DNA of 22,048 nucleotides from positions 1 to 22,048 of IMG/VR virus record IMGVR_UViG_3300044729_001036; one strand, given 5' to 3'. The notes under the pieces were generated by a model, which searched no databases, was not told where the DNA came from, and was given only the letters and a program-made list of their open reading frames with translations. The position numbers were made by a program, and so were the translations under genes. Numbering within the stretch: position 1 is the first letter of the stretch; each line of letters opens with the position of its first letter. Origin of the DNA: a virus. Positions 7,069-13,704 of this stretch are shown here, piece by piece.

Positions 7069-7573
7069 CGTCCATCTCCTTGCGCCAGGCTGCGTCGAAG
7101 AGCGGGTCGCTGGCCCGGCGGGCAGCGATCAACTCACGAAGGCCCTCTGACCGTGATGGGTCGAGGGCTGCGGCAGCGAGGTTTGCCTCCTGCACCTTGC
7201 GGCGAGGGATCCAGCCGATGGCTGCGCGGATAGCCGCGCCGATGCCAGTCTGGAAAAGGATCACTGCCACGCCCACCACAACTACAGCCCCGGCAAGCCA
7301 CCGCAAGAGGGCAGCCCACCAGGGCACCTGATCCTCGACGCCCGGCAGCACGGTGTGGATAGTCGCTGCATTTTGCACAATGGTGTCGGCCCGGCCGACG
7401 ATCTCGATGGCGTGGGCCTTCACGGTCGGGTTGGCGGTCAGTGCTTCGATTTTCAACGCCGCAGACCGGATCGAGACTGCCTCGGTTTGGGTCGAGTTCG
7501 CAGCCTCCGCGATCTGCCTCGACGGGCTGCAGGCCGCTAAAAGCATCAGGAGACCCGCCAGCGCGATCCTCAC
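7052..7573 (-). CDS. Lipoprotein with internal transmembrane segment, unispanin-like
   Basis: This 173-residue protein starts at GTG 7573 (GTGA overlap with the preceding gene; GGAG upstream). A type II signal peptide with lipobox L12-A-A-C15 gives a lipidated N-terminus. Residues about 16-84 form a helical, Ala-rich stretch, presumably periplasmic, and a transmembrane helix follows at about 86-108 (WWAALLRWLAGAVVVVGVAV). A 60-residue basic and helical tail ends the protein. A lipid-anchored N-terminus plus one C-terminal transmembrane helix is the topology of unispanins (phage T1 gp11), which join the outer and inner membranes in the last step of lysis. The long tail after the helix is unusual for that class, and a plain membrane-associated structural protein remains possible. 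The stop overlaps the 40-residue gene by 17 bases. Confidence 0.65.
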   Translation of the reverse strand: MRIALAGLLMLLAACSPSRQIAEAANSTQTEAVSIRSAALKIEALTANPTVKAHAIEIVGRADTIVQNAATIHTVLPGVEDQVPWWAALLRWLAGAVVVVGVAVILFQTGIGAAIRAAIGWIPRRKVQEANLAAAALDPSRSEGLRELIAARRASDPLFDAAWRKEMDDGNAA

Positions 7574-7857
7574 GGGCGCGACTCCATACGGTCCAGCCTG
7601 GCTGAGACGGCCCTGAGGGCATCCTCGTGGCTCTTGTCGTTGGCCGCTCCGAGCACCTGACTCTTCACCAGTTCCTGCGCAATGGCACGCAGCTCGCCCA
7701 TGTCGCTGTGCAGCCGATCCACAACCGCGTCTCGGCGCCCGAGCGTGACGAAGACCGTGGCGACGCCGATGACCAGGACTCCCAACTGGGCAACGCTGAT
7801 AGCGGTCGCGAGCGGGAGGGATGTCTGGTGACGTGGTCCGATGGGGGTGGGGCTCAT
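7570..7857 (-). CDS. 95-residue small membrane protein with coiled coil, holin-like
   Basis: ATG 7857 is supported by GAGG with 6-base spacing, 8 bases after the previous gene's stop. One transmembrane segment at about residues 17-39 (ATAISVAQLGVLVIGVATVF) is followed by a coiled-coil-like charged region (RRDAVVDRLHSDMGELRAIA and on). Single-helix membrane proteins with a cytoplasmic or periplasmic coil are common between tail and lysis genes of phages and are often called holin-like. Its placement immediately before the lipoprotein gene supports a lysis or envelope cassette. No catalytic lysis enzyme accompanies it in this window. Confidence 0.65.
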   Translation of the reverse strand: MSPTPIGPRHQTSLPLATAISVAQLGVLVIGVATVFVTLGRRDAVVDRLHSDMGELRAIAQELVKSQVLGAANDKSHEDALRAVSARLDRMESRP

Positions 7858-7865
7858 GGAGTACC

Positions 7866-8360
7866 TCAGATGGTGCAGGCGCCGTCGATGGCGTTTGGCA
7901 TGGAGAAGCAGAACAGCTGCTTCCCGCTGGCTCGGCGCAGGGCGTACATGATCACGCAGGTATTCGCGGCGATCGGCTGCAGCGTGAATCCAGCCGGGAT
8001 GGTCGAAATGGTCACGCCGGGCCCGACCTTGGTCGGCGAGGCGCCTGCCTGGCACAGCTCGCACAGGTTGATGGCGTAGGTCGTGGCGTCCGTTCCGTTG
8101 GCGCGGCGCGTGGCGGGGGTGACAACCGTGTTGTCGTCTTTGAGCACGACCTCCTCCCAGGCGTAACGCCAGCGGGTGGTCGAGCCGGAGAGGAGCACGG
8201 GGGTGGTCTTGATCTTTGCGATGAACCAGTCGGCCTGCTGCGCCGTGGGTGCCTGGCGTCCCTTGAGCTGCGGGCGGTTGGTTTCGCGCGCCAGATGGCG
8301 AACCTGACCCGGTGTCAGCGGGCCGACCTTGCCGGTGCTGGTGGCGCCGAGGCGTGGCAT
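7866..8360 (-). CDS. Unrecognised, probably structural protein, 164 residues
   Basis: Start ATG 8360 overlaps the previous stop as TAATG. The protein begins MPRLGATSTGKVGPLTPGQV and has a basic N-terminal third. The rest looks like beta structure, with W-R-Y-A-W-EEV near residue 85, NLCELCQ around residue 120 and a C-terminal NAIDGACTI. The pattern of a W-x-YAW-x-E strand, an N-L-x-E motif, a YPAGF-like motif (here IPAGFTLQPI) and a final N-A-x-DG-x-C is vaguely like proteins I recall from planctomycete genomes; I cannot verify that here. Position after the tape measure suggests a tail-tip or baseplate component. No enzymatic motif is visible. Confidence 0.6.
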   Translation of the reverse strand: MPRLGATSTGKVGPLTPGQVRHLARETNRPQLKGRQAPTAQQADWFIAKIKTTPVLLSGSTTRWRYAWEEVVLKDDNTVVTPATRRANGTDATTYAINLCELCQAGASPTKVGPGVTISTIPAGFTLQPIAANTCVIMYALRRASGKQLFCFSMPNAIDGACTI

Positions 8361-9310
8361 TACGGCAACCAGCTCACGAGACCAGAGAAATCGGTAACGC
8401 CCGGGAATGGCTGGCGCCACATGACTTGGCCCGCGTATCTCGGAGAGTCCGGGTTGGCGTCCAGCGTCGCCGCCGTGGTTGTCAGCGACCCGCCCGAAAT
8501 GATGCCCAGGACCACCTGCTTCGTGCTATCCACCTTCGCGATCTGCCGCAGGTGGTAGTCCCTGTCATAGGCCATCGAGTAGGTGATCTCGTAGGCGTTC
8601 GGTCCTACCCGCGAAATCTGCGCGCCGGTGAACAGGAGCGTCCCGGCGCCGCATGTGAAACCGGCGATGGTCACGTTCGTGCTGTTGCGGGTGTTCGTTT
8701 GCGATGCAATCGCGGAGAGCAGCGATGACGTGGGCCGACCGTTCATCACGTTGCGCAGCGTGAATCGGATGGTCGAAACGAAGGCGTCGATGGGTTCGCC
8801 AGCCTGATCGACAGGCGTGCCGCCGATGTCGCTCTCGCCCGGGGTGTTGATGCTGCCGCCGGAAGGGAGCGTGTAGTTGTTCACCCGGAAGGTGGGGACG
8901 ATCGCGGCGCCGATGTCCATTTCGACCGCCGTGAAGCCCGGCTGATTCTCCGGCGTGATGTCCTTTGCCGCGGCGCTTGGAACGTAGGAACTCTGCGCCG
9001 ATCCGAAGTTCACGGTAAGCGTCCAGGCCATCCCGCCATCCGTGTTGGCCAGCGTGTAGCCGCTGTAGTTCAACTTCGAGAAGCTGGAGGTGCCCGAGCC
9101 TGTCCCGTTGAGGTAAGTGCCAAACGAGTTCAGCGCGCTTCCTGTGGTCGCAGCCGAACCTAGCACGGTGGTCAGTGCGGCGCTGCTGATTATCGCTTGG
9201 GTGGTCAGGAGTGCACCAGCATCGTCGCGGACGTTGTAGGTGGCCGTGCCGGTGAACTGATCCCGGTCGTACACCACGTTCTGGTTTTGCAGACTGAATA
9301 CGACGGCCAT
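8360..9310 (-). CDS. Unrecognised tail protein following the tape measure, 316 residues
   Basis: ATG 9310 overlaps the tape measure stop as TGATG. The sequence is Ser/Thr/Gly/Asn-rich and predicted by eye to be mostly beta strands, for example QFTGTATYNVRDDAGALLTT at residues 18-37. It has no signal peptide and no membrane segment. In lambda-like gene order this is where the distal tail protein (Dit) sits, so a Dit or tail-tip scaffold is the best positional guess. I do not see recognisable Dit, Tal or gpJ sequence motifs. Confidence 0.6.
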   Translation of the reverse strand: MAVVFSLQNQNVVYDRDQFTGTATYNVRDDAGALLTTQAIISSAALTTVLGSAATTGSALNSFGTYLNGTGSGTSSFSKLNYSGYTLANTDGGMAWTLTVNFGSAQSSYVPSAAAKDITPENQPGFTAVEMDIGAAIVPTFRVNNYTLPSGGSINTPGESDIGGTPVDQAGEPIDAFVSTIRFTLRNVMNGRPTSSLLSAIASQTNTRNSTNVTIAGFTCGAGTLLFTGAQISRVGPNAYEITYSMAYDRDYHLRQIAKVDSTKQVVLGIISGGSLTTTAATLDANPDSPRYAGQVMWRQPFPGVTDFSGLVSWLP

Positions 9311-10338
9311 CAGTTAGCCCTCAATTCCCGCAGATAGCGCGTGTTGTCTTCGATCTTCGCATCAATGTCCCTAATCCGCTCCAGGTTGGTAGCCATGCGC
9401 TCGCTGCTGTAGTCGATGGCGCCAGCGACGCGGACGCCGCCCACGGCGGTGCCGATGCTGGAGATATTTGATGCGCCCTGTATTCGGCCACGTTCCTCCA
9501 TGACATCTTCGAGCAGCTTTTCGCGCTCCCGTGCAGCGCTTTGAATCTCTCGCTCGACGCCATTGGAGATGGTGGACATCAAGTCATCCCAATAGTCCGC
9601 AGCCGACTCAATCCCGTCGAAATAGTCCTCCCAGAACGTCTCCCAGTACTTGTCTCTTTCAAGGCGCTCTTGCTGGGCGTCTTGGGCTGCGTAGAGGCGC
9701 TTGTACGCATCCTCCATCTGCTGAACGAGGTCTCGGGTTTCGGCTACGGAGAAACCTTGCTCAATCAGTTTCTTGCTTGCCTCTGTCAGAACACGAGATA
9801 TCTCGTGTTGCCTTTGAAGACGAACCCGTTCGTCATCATTGACAGCCTCAACAAGCGAGCGTTGATACTCAAGGTCCTTCAGTGATCGACCAAAGCCTTG
9901 CAGTCCATCGCCTCGCTTTGCAGCAACGAGCCTGCTGTCAGCAATTCTTTGCTCGATTGACGACTGCCCGGGATTGAAAAACTCGGTAACCGCGTCGCCA
10001 AGCGCTTGCCCCAAAGCGCCAGCGATTGGCACGTTCTTCATGGCCTTCGCAAATCCTTCTCGAACCGAGTACCAAATGTTTTCCCCAGCGCTTTCAAACA
10101 TCGGATTCTTCAACGACTCGATGATGCCCTTGGTGAGATCGTCAGCCAGGCCAATCCCAAACATGCCGACGATGCTCTTGGTAATTGCCTTGCCATACGA
10201 CTTGCCGGCTTTGTCAAAGATTGCGCCCATTCTGGAAGTGCGCTGCTGTGTTGCCCGCTCAGCTTCCGCCAATCCGCGCTCATACTGCGCCCACAGGAGG
10301 TTCAGCTGGACTTCCATCTTGGACGAGGCGGCTGCCAT
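9310..10338 (-). CDS. Short tail tape measure protein, 342 residues
   Basis: The gene follows the frameshifted tail chaperone directly (ATG overlaps its TAA as TAATG), which is the standard place of the tape measure. The protein has a helical N-terminal region (EVQLNLLWAQYERGLAEAER), hydrophobic segments at about 50-75 (AITKSIVGMFGIGLADDLTK) and 100-118 (VPIAGALGQALGDAVTEFF), then long charged helices with coiled-coil character from about 125 to 290. At roughly 1.5 angstrom per residue this predicts a tail near 50 nm, short for a siphovirus, whose tape measures are commonly 700-1500 residues. It lacks peptidase or lytic domains. Assignment rests on position and composition. Confidence 0.65.
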   Translation of the reverse strand: MAAASSKMEVQLNLLWAQYERGLAEAERATQQRTSRMGAIFDKAGKSYGKAITKSIVGMFGIGLADDLTKGIIESLKNPMFESAGENIWYSVREGFAKAMKNVPIAGALGQALGDAVTEFFNPGQSSIEQRIADSRLVAAKRGDGLQGFGRSLKDLEYQRSLVEAVNDDERVRLQRQHEISRVLTEASKKLIEQGFSVAETRDLVQQMEDAYKRLYAAQDAQQERLERDKYWETFWEDYFDGIESAADYWDDLMSTISNGVEREIQSAAREREKLLEDVMEERGRIQGASNISSIGTAVGGVRVAGAIDYSSERMATNLERIRDIDAKIEDNTRYLRELRAN

Positions 10339-10987
10339 TAGCGGGGCTCCTTCTTCATCGTCTTGCGCAGCTGCGTGAGCGCTGCCTCGGGTGTGCTGTC
10401 ATTCTTCACGAAGGGCATGAAGTCCACGGGCTTGAATGGCTGGCCCTTGGTCCGATGGCAGTTCGCCATGACGCTTGCAACGATCCCGGCCTGCAGATCG
10501 CCGCGCTCATCCCCGATGGGGCTGATGGCGTTGAACGCGATCCACTCTGATAGTTCCTTGCTGCTCATGCGTTCGCCTAGTTCCTCGACCGTCATCCCGA
10601 GCGCCAGCGCTAGCCGGAACATGAACATGCGTAGCGGGCGCTCCGTCAGTTTCCCTCGGCACGCTCCTGATCCGAGACCCCGATCCCGCTCAACCTGGTC
10701 GCGATGTCGTAGAGCCGGTCGATCACGGACGCGGGGAGTTCTCCCATCGCCTCGATGTCGTTGGGGTTGAAGACCCGCTCGCCGTTCTCGTAGACGCACA
10801 GCGAAACAAGGCTGGCGCGGACGTTGCGCAGGTTCTTGGCCCGTCCGTTGAACAGGCGGGTCTCCCACTCGTCCCGCCCGGCGGCGGTCAGGCCACGCAC
10901 CTCGACCTGACCGACGCCGGTGATCTCGACGGTCTCCGAAGGGACCGACGCCCGAAGGGCAAAGAATCGTTCTCGAAGGTTGCTCAT
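10338..10987 (-). CDS. Tail assembly chaperone fusion gpGT, made by -1 frameshift
   Basis: Translation starts at ATG 10987, shifts by -1 at GGGAAAC (10655-10649) and ends at TAA 10340-10338, giving a product of about 216 residues. The shifted part begins LTERPLRMFMF and contains LALALGMTVEELGERMSSKE followed by LSEWIAFNA, the signature of the lambda gpT-like tail proteins (Phage_tail_T/DUF4035). In lambda-type phages gpG and gpGT together hold the tape measure and recruit tail tube subunits; neither stays in the virion. The T part has no good start of its own, which supports the frameshift. Confidence 0.85.
10599..10655 (-). promoter_or_regulatory. -1 programmed frameshift signal (slippery heptamer plus hairpin)
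   Basis: The heptamer G-GGA-AAC is in the zero frame at 10655-10649, immediately before the gpG stop. After a 5-base spacer (TGACG) a hairpin begins: GAGCGCC (10643-10637) pairs with GGCGCTC (10605-10599), and CGCTA (10636-10632) pairs with TAGCG (10612-10608). The stem is 12 bp with a 2-base bulge and a 19-base loop. Slippery sequence, spacing and structure all match a classical -1 frameshift site, comparable to lambda's GGGAAAG between genes G and T. Confidence 0.85.
10646..10987 (-). CDS. Tail assembly chaperone gpG (unshifted product)
   Basis: The 113-residue zero-frame product ends SDQERAEGN at TGA 10648-10646, right after the slippery site. The pattern VEVRGLTAAGRDEWETRLFN, then R-ASLVSLCVY-NGERVF, is typical of small tail chaperones just downstream of the tail tube gene. 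Its ATG lies 3 bases after the tube-protein stop; the ribosome binding site (GGA) is weak, so coupling to the tube gene is probable. Most ribosomes should make this form, with a minority making gpGT. Confidence 0.85.
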   Translation of the reverse strand: MSNLRERFFALRASVPSETVEITGVGQVEVRGLTAAGRDEWETRLFNGRAKNLRNVRASLVSLCVYENGERVFNPNDIEAMGELPASVIDRLYDIATRLSGIGVSDQERAEGN

Positions 10988-10990
10988 GGA

Positions 10991-11446
10991 TCAGTCCACG
11001 TCGGTGAAGGTCACGGCACCCGACCACTTGATCGTGATGCTGGCGGTCACGGCCGCGTCAAGGCTTCCCTTGACGGACATCGCAGTGACCATGCCGATGC
11101 CGCTCATGGTGGCGCCCTTGTTGGTGCTCGATCCGAACTCCACCAGCCAAGACAGGTTGACCGGAGCAGTCGTGCCGGCGCTCGCGTCGAGCTGGTCGAT
11201 GATGGTCGCCTGCTGGGCGTCATCCGGGTCGAGGTTCACTTCGAGGCTGATGCTGCCGGAGTCGATCAGGCCGGGGGTGAACTTGCGGAAACGGTCGGTG
11301 ATCGTCGTGATCTCGACAGGGTTGAGGGTCATCCCGTCCACGTTCATCGACAGGATCTCGCCGACCGCAAGGGTCGGTGCCTGATACGCGCCAGCGTTGA
11401 GCGCGCCGACCTTCAGGGTCGATCCGAAACTGGTGAATGCTGCCAT
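10991..11446 (-). CDS. Major tail tube protein
   Basis: The 151-residue protein starts at ATG 11446 behind a clear AAGGAG. The pattern of a short N-terminal strand (FTSFGSTLKVG), a VGEILSMNVDGMTLNPVEIT segment, and a conserved LDPDDAQQATIIDQL followed by VNLSWLVEF is that of lambda gpV/TTP-like tail tube proteins. It polymerises as hexameric rings around the tape measure. The Ig-like C-terminal extension seen in lambda gpV is absent. The following gene is the tail chaperone, as expected. Confidence 0.8.
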   Translation of the reverse strand: MAAFTSFGSTLKVGALNAGAYQAPTLAVGEILSMNVDGMTLNPVEITTITDRFRKFTPGLIDSGSISLEVNLDPDDAQQATIIDQLDASAGTTAPVNLSWLVEFGSSTNKGATMSGIGMVTAMSVKGSLDAAVTASITIKWSGAVTFTDVD

Positions 11447-11455
11447 GTGCTCTCC

Positions 11456-11917
11456 TTATGGAACAGGACCCGTTGGGTCGGTGATGGTTACTGGTGACAC
11501 AGCCGGGCTCCGATAGGTGCACTCGGCCTGGACAGTCGTGATGTGCGTTTCGGGCTCTGTGCCCTCGGCGCCCAGGTCGTACTCGGTCTCGGCGCTGATC
11601 ACGCGGATCTCGAACACCTGCGTGGTTCCGCGGCCGGTTCCAGCTGCGCCGTGAAGGGCGACCCGCACGTCCTCAGCGAGGAGGCGACTGGCTTGCAGGG
11701 TTGCCGCGAAGCAGTCCACGGTGACATTCATGCGGCGCAGGCGATCGGTGCGGCCGATGCTGGGGCTCACGTCCCGGTCGTTTGCGAACGTGATCACGAT
11801 GGCTGGCAGGGCCGTAGCCGGTCGATACGAGGCATAGATACGGGTGGACACCCGCGTCGTGATTGCGGCGCTTGAGGTCAGTGCGTCACGAACGACAGCG
11901 GCGACGATGGCGCTCAT
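11456..11917 (-). CDS. Tail terminator/completion protein (DUF3168-like)
   Basis: This 153-residue protein starts at ATG 11917, overlapping the previous stop as ATGA. It shows a DUF3168-type layout: a helical start (IVAAVVRDALTSSAAITTRV), the strand IYASYRPATALPAIVITFAN, then LRRMNVTVDCFAATLQASRL with a helix and alternating strands. Members of this family cap the tail tube and mate with the head connector. Position between the gp10-like gene and the tail tube gene agrees. The last ~20 residues (PVTITDPTGPVP) are a Pro-rich tail. Confidence 0.7.
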   Translation of the reverse strand: MSAIVAAVVRDALTSSAAITTRVSTRIYASYRPATALPAIVITFANDRDVSPSIGRTDRLRRMNVTVDCFAATLQASRLLAEDVRVALHGAAGTGRGTTQVFEIRVISAETEYDLGAEGTEPETHITTVQAECTYRSPAVSPVTITDPTGPVP

Positions 11918-12474
11918 GCTGCCTTCCTCAGCGTGCCGCGCTGCTTTGCGTTCAGCAGATAGATGTGCGCCTGCAGGCTGATCTTCAGCCGCTGAACAAA
12001 CGACGGAAGCACGCTGCCCTGTACCTCACCCGCTAGCATCTTGCCCAACTTGTTCCAGCCGACATAGGGGCGGGTCTTTCCGCGGCCGCGGTCGATCAGG
12101 TGCAGGCCGGGGTTCCAGATCTTGACGCGAGCGAAGGATCCGTTGTTCTGCGGGAAGACGCCCCACTTCAGACCGAACGCACTGCGACCCGTGATGGGGG
12201 TCTTCAGCAGCTGGCGGATCATGAAGAGGCGGCTGTACTTGACCGGCCTGCCGCGCTTGTTGCGGCGCCAACGGTGCTGGAGCGCTCGCTCGGGCGTTTC
12301 GTTGTCGTGCTTGCCGACGATGTTGTAGATGAGGACGAGCAGACGATTGTGGATCGGCTCGACAGCCTTGACCTGCAGATCCTTCAGCGTCTTGTGCAGC
12401 GCCTTGGGCTTCATCTCCTGCAGCTGCTTGACGAGCGCTTCGACGCCATCGATGTTCGCGTTGAAGGACATCAT
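11914..12474 (-). CDS. HK97 gp10-like neck/tail protein
   Basis: The start is ATG 12474 (ATGA overlap with the joining-protein stop), giving 186 residues beginning MMSFNANIDGVEALVKQLQE. The N-terminal helix with G-VEALVKQLQEMKPKALHKTL is typical of HK97 gp10-like proteins, which sit between the head-closure gene and the tail terminator gene and act at the head-tail junction. The middle is unusually basic (HRWRRNKRGRPVKYSRLFM), and the protein is longer than the common 130-150 residues. Confidence 0.65.
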   Translation of the reverse strand: MMSFNANIDGVEALVKQLQEMKPKALHKTLKDLQVKAVEPIHNRLLVLIYNIVGKHDNETPERALQHRWRRNKRGRPVKYSRLFMIRQLLKTPITGRSAFGLKWGVFPQNNGSFARVKIWNPGLHLIDRGRGKTRPYVGWNKLGKMLAGEVQGSVLPSFVQRLKISLQAHIYLLNAKQRGTLRKAA

Positions 12475-12812
12475 GCGATCACCTGCCTGCAAACGATGTC
12501 CATGTACTCGCGGCGCTCCTGCCAGTTGATCACGCTCACCACGTCCCAGGCGGTGACGGACATTCCGGCCGTGTTTGCGACGGTGCGCAGGCGGCACTTG
12601 TGCGTGATGTCAGGGTGCCACCTGGCGCGAATCCGGTGGGTGATCACCTGATTCATCTGGCGGTGGTTCATCTTCTCGTCTGCGCTCGCCTCGTTCACGG
12701 CAGCAAAGACGGTCGCGACCACGGCGTAGGTGCTCGTGGACTGCCCGTAGGCGTCGGTCGCCTCGGTGGGAGTCATAACCTCCAGCGGCGTTCGCATGTA
12801 GCCCGGGTTCAC
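12471..12812 (-). CDS. Head-tail joining/head closure protein
   Basis: The 113-residue protein starts at GTG 12812, overlapping the connector stop as GTGA; an in-frame ATG five codons later is the alternative. It fits the SPP1 gp16-like Phage_H_T_join family: an RTPLEVMTPTEATDAYGQST opening, a VFAAVNEAS-DEKMNHRQMN region, then HRIRARWHPDITHKCRLRT and a final WQERREYMDIVCRQV. The (T/Y)H-x-I-x-(I/A)R strand and the closing ERREYM-I-C are characteristic. It closes the portal channel after packaging. Confidence 0.75.
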   Translation of the reverse strand: MNPGYMRTPLEVMTPTEATDAYGQSTSTYAVVATVFAAVNEASADEKMNHRQMNQVITHRIRARWHPDITHKCRLRTVANTAGMSVTAWDVVSVINWQERREYMDIVCRQVIA

Positions 12813-13405
12813 TGATAGTCCCCCGAGTGGTACTGCACGATCAGGCGCTCGACGGTGCGCGGGATCTCGTGGAGCTGCGCCGGTCCGACCGCCGTGCGGT
12901 TCTCGTACATGTGCGTCGCCTGCAGGAGCACGGCGTGGCCGAGAGCCACCGGCACGCTGGCCGCAGTGGCGCCGTACCCGGCCACGAAGTTCACCGTCAC
13001 GTCCAGGGCGCCTGTTCCAAGGGTGGTCGGCCAGCTGGACCCGGTGCGCAGCACCACCCGGCCGACGCCGTTGACGCTGTAGACGTGGTAGACGCTTGAA
13101 GCCAGCGTCTGCGTGGCGCCTGCGGTGTCGGTGTAGGTCACGCTGGTGACGCTCGACAGCGGCGACCGAGGCAGGATGATCTCGCCATCCGCCGGGAAGC
13201 CTTCGAGCTGATAGGCGAAAGAGCGGTTGATGAGAGCCCGGCGGGTCTCGGCCTCGATCACCTGGGTGGCGCTCAGGATGAGCGTGGCGATGTAGGCATC
13301 GTCCTGGGTGTGGTAGATGCGGGCGTGGGTCTTGAACTCAGACGCAGTCACCACGGCCGCGGATGCGCCGTTGTCGGTCAGGTTGGTGCGCATGTTCTGG
13401 TTCAC
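12809..13405 (-). CDS. Head-tail connector (gp6-like adaptor)
   Basis: About 198 residues. The region VVTASEFKTHARIYHTQDDA followed by YIATLILSATQVIEAETRRAL matches the N-terminal helical pair of phage gp6-like connectors (Phage_connect_1), with the C-terminal VPVALGHAVLLQATHMYENR helix also typical. A dozen copies normally form the ring below the portal. The start is uncertain: GTG at 13405 overlaps the preceding stop as GTGA and has GAGG upstream, while GTG 13411 and ATG 13393 are alternatives. A beta-rich middle (LPRSPLSSVTSVTYTDTAGA) is the usual insertion. Confidence 0.75.
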   Translation of the reverse strand: MNQNMRTNLTDNGASAAVVTASEFKTHARIYHTQDDAYIATLILSATQVIEAETRRALINRSFAYQLEGFPADGEIILPRSPLSSVTSVTYTDTAGATQTLASSVYHVYSVNGVGRVVLRTGSSWPTTLGTGALDVTVNFVAGYGATAASVPVALGHAVLLQATHMYENRTAVGPAQLHEIPRTVERLIVQYHSGDYQ

Positions 13406-13704
13406 GCCCACACCCTCATCGGAACCGCAGGCTGCGGATCAAGGATTGGCAGTTCCGCCAGCACCTCCGGCGGCAGTTCACCTGACACGCGCAGGTTCGC
13501 GTGGAAGCGCGAGTCGGTCACAGGCTCCTCGTCCACGATGCGGGTCACCGGGCCGATCCAGCCGAGATCAAGCCGGATGCCGTTGTAGTCGATCACGGTG
13601 CCGTCGATGATCTGCCCGTCCGTGTTTGAGATCGTGATGCCTGCCGCGAGGAACGCATTCGCCATCGCGGCCTCGGTGTTTGCTCGGAGGTAGTAGTCGA
13701 TCAT
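13402..13704 (-). CDS. Conserved small phage protein, 100 residues, function unknown
   Basis: ATG 13704 overlaps the fibre-gene stop as ATGA. The start MIDYYLRANTEAAMANAFLA and the end FHANLRVSGELPPEVLAELP with closing P-x-RVWA belong to a pattern I know from many tailed phages: an opening D-x-YL-A-TEAAM, a middle VDLG-IGPVTRI-like part, a WHANLR motif and an ending (A/V)-P-x-R-(V/I)-W-A, usually encoded next to structural or fibre genes. No biochemical role is established to my knowledge. Here it sits between the fibre and connector genes. Confidence 0.65.
   Translation of the reverse strand: MIDYYLRANTEAAMANAFLAAGITISNTDGQIIDGTVIDYNGIRLDLGWIGPVTRIVDEEPVTDSRFHANLRVSGELPPEVLAELPILDPQPAVPMRVWA

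Noticed and set aside
5798-7150. Plus-strand open frame (450 codons) opposite the Cys-rich gene
   Set aside because: Low-complexity Arg/Val/Asp composition, no start signal, and the opposite strand has coupled genes with good starts.
10338-11027. The 229-codon frame as an independent gene
   Set aside because: Its first half is an Arg-rich shadow of the tail chaperone; only the part after the slippery site resembles gpT, so it is a frameshift extension.
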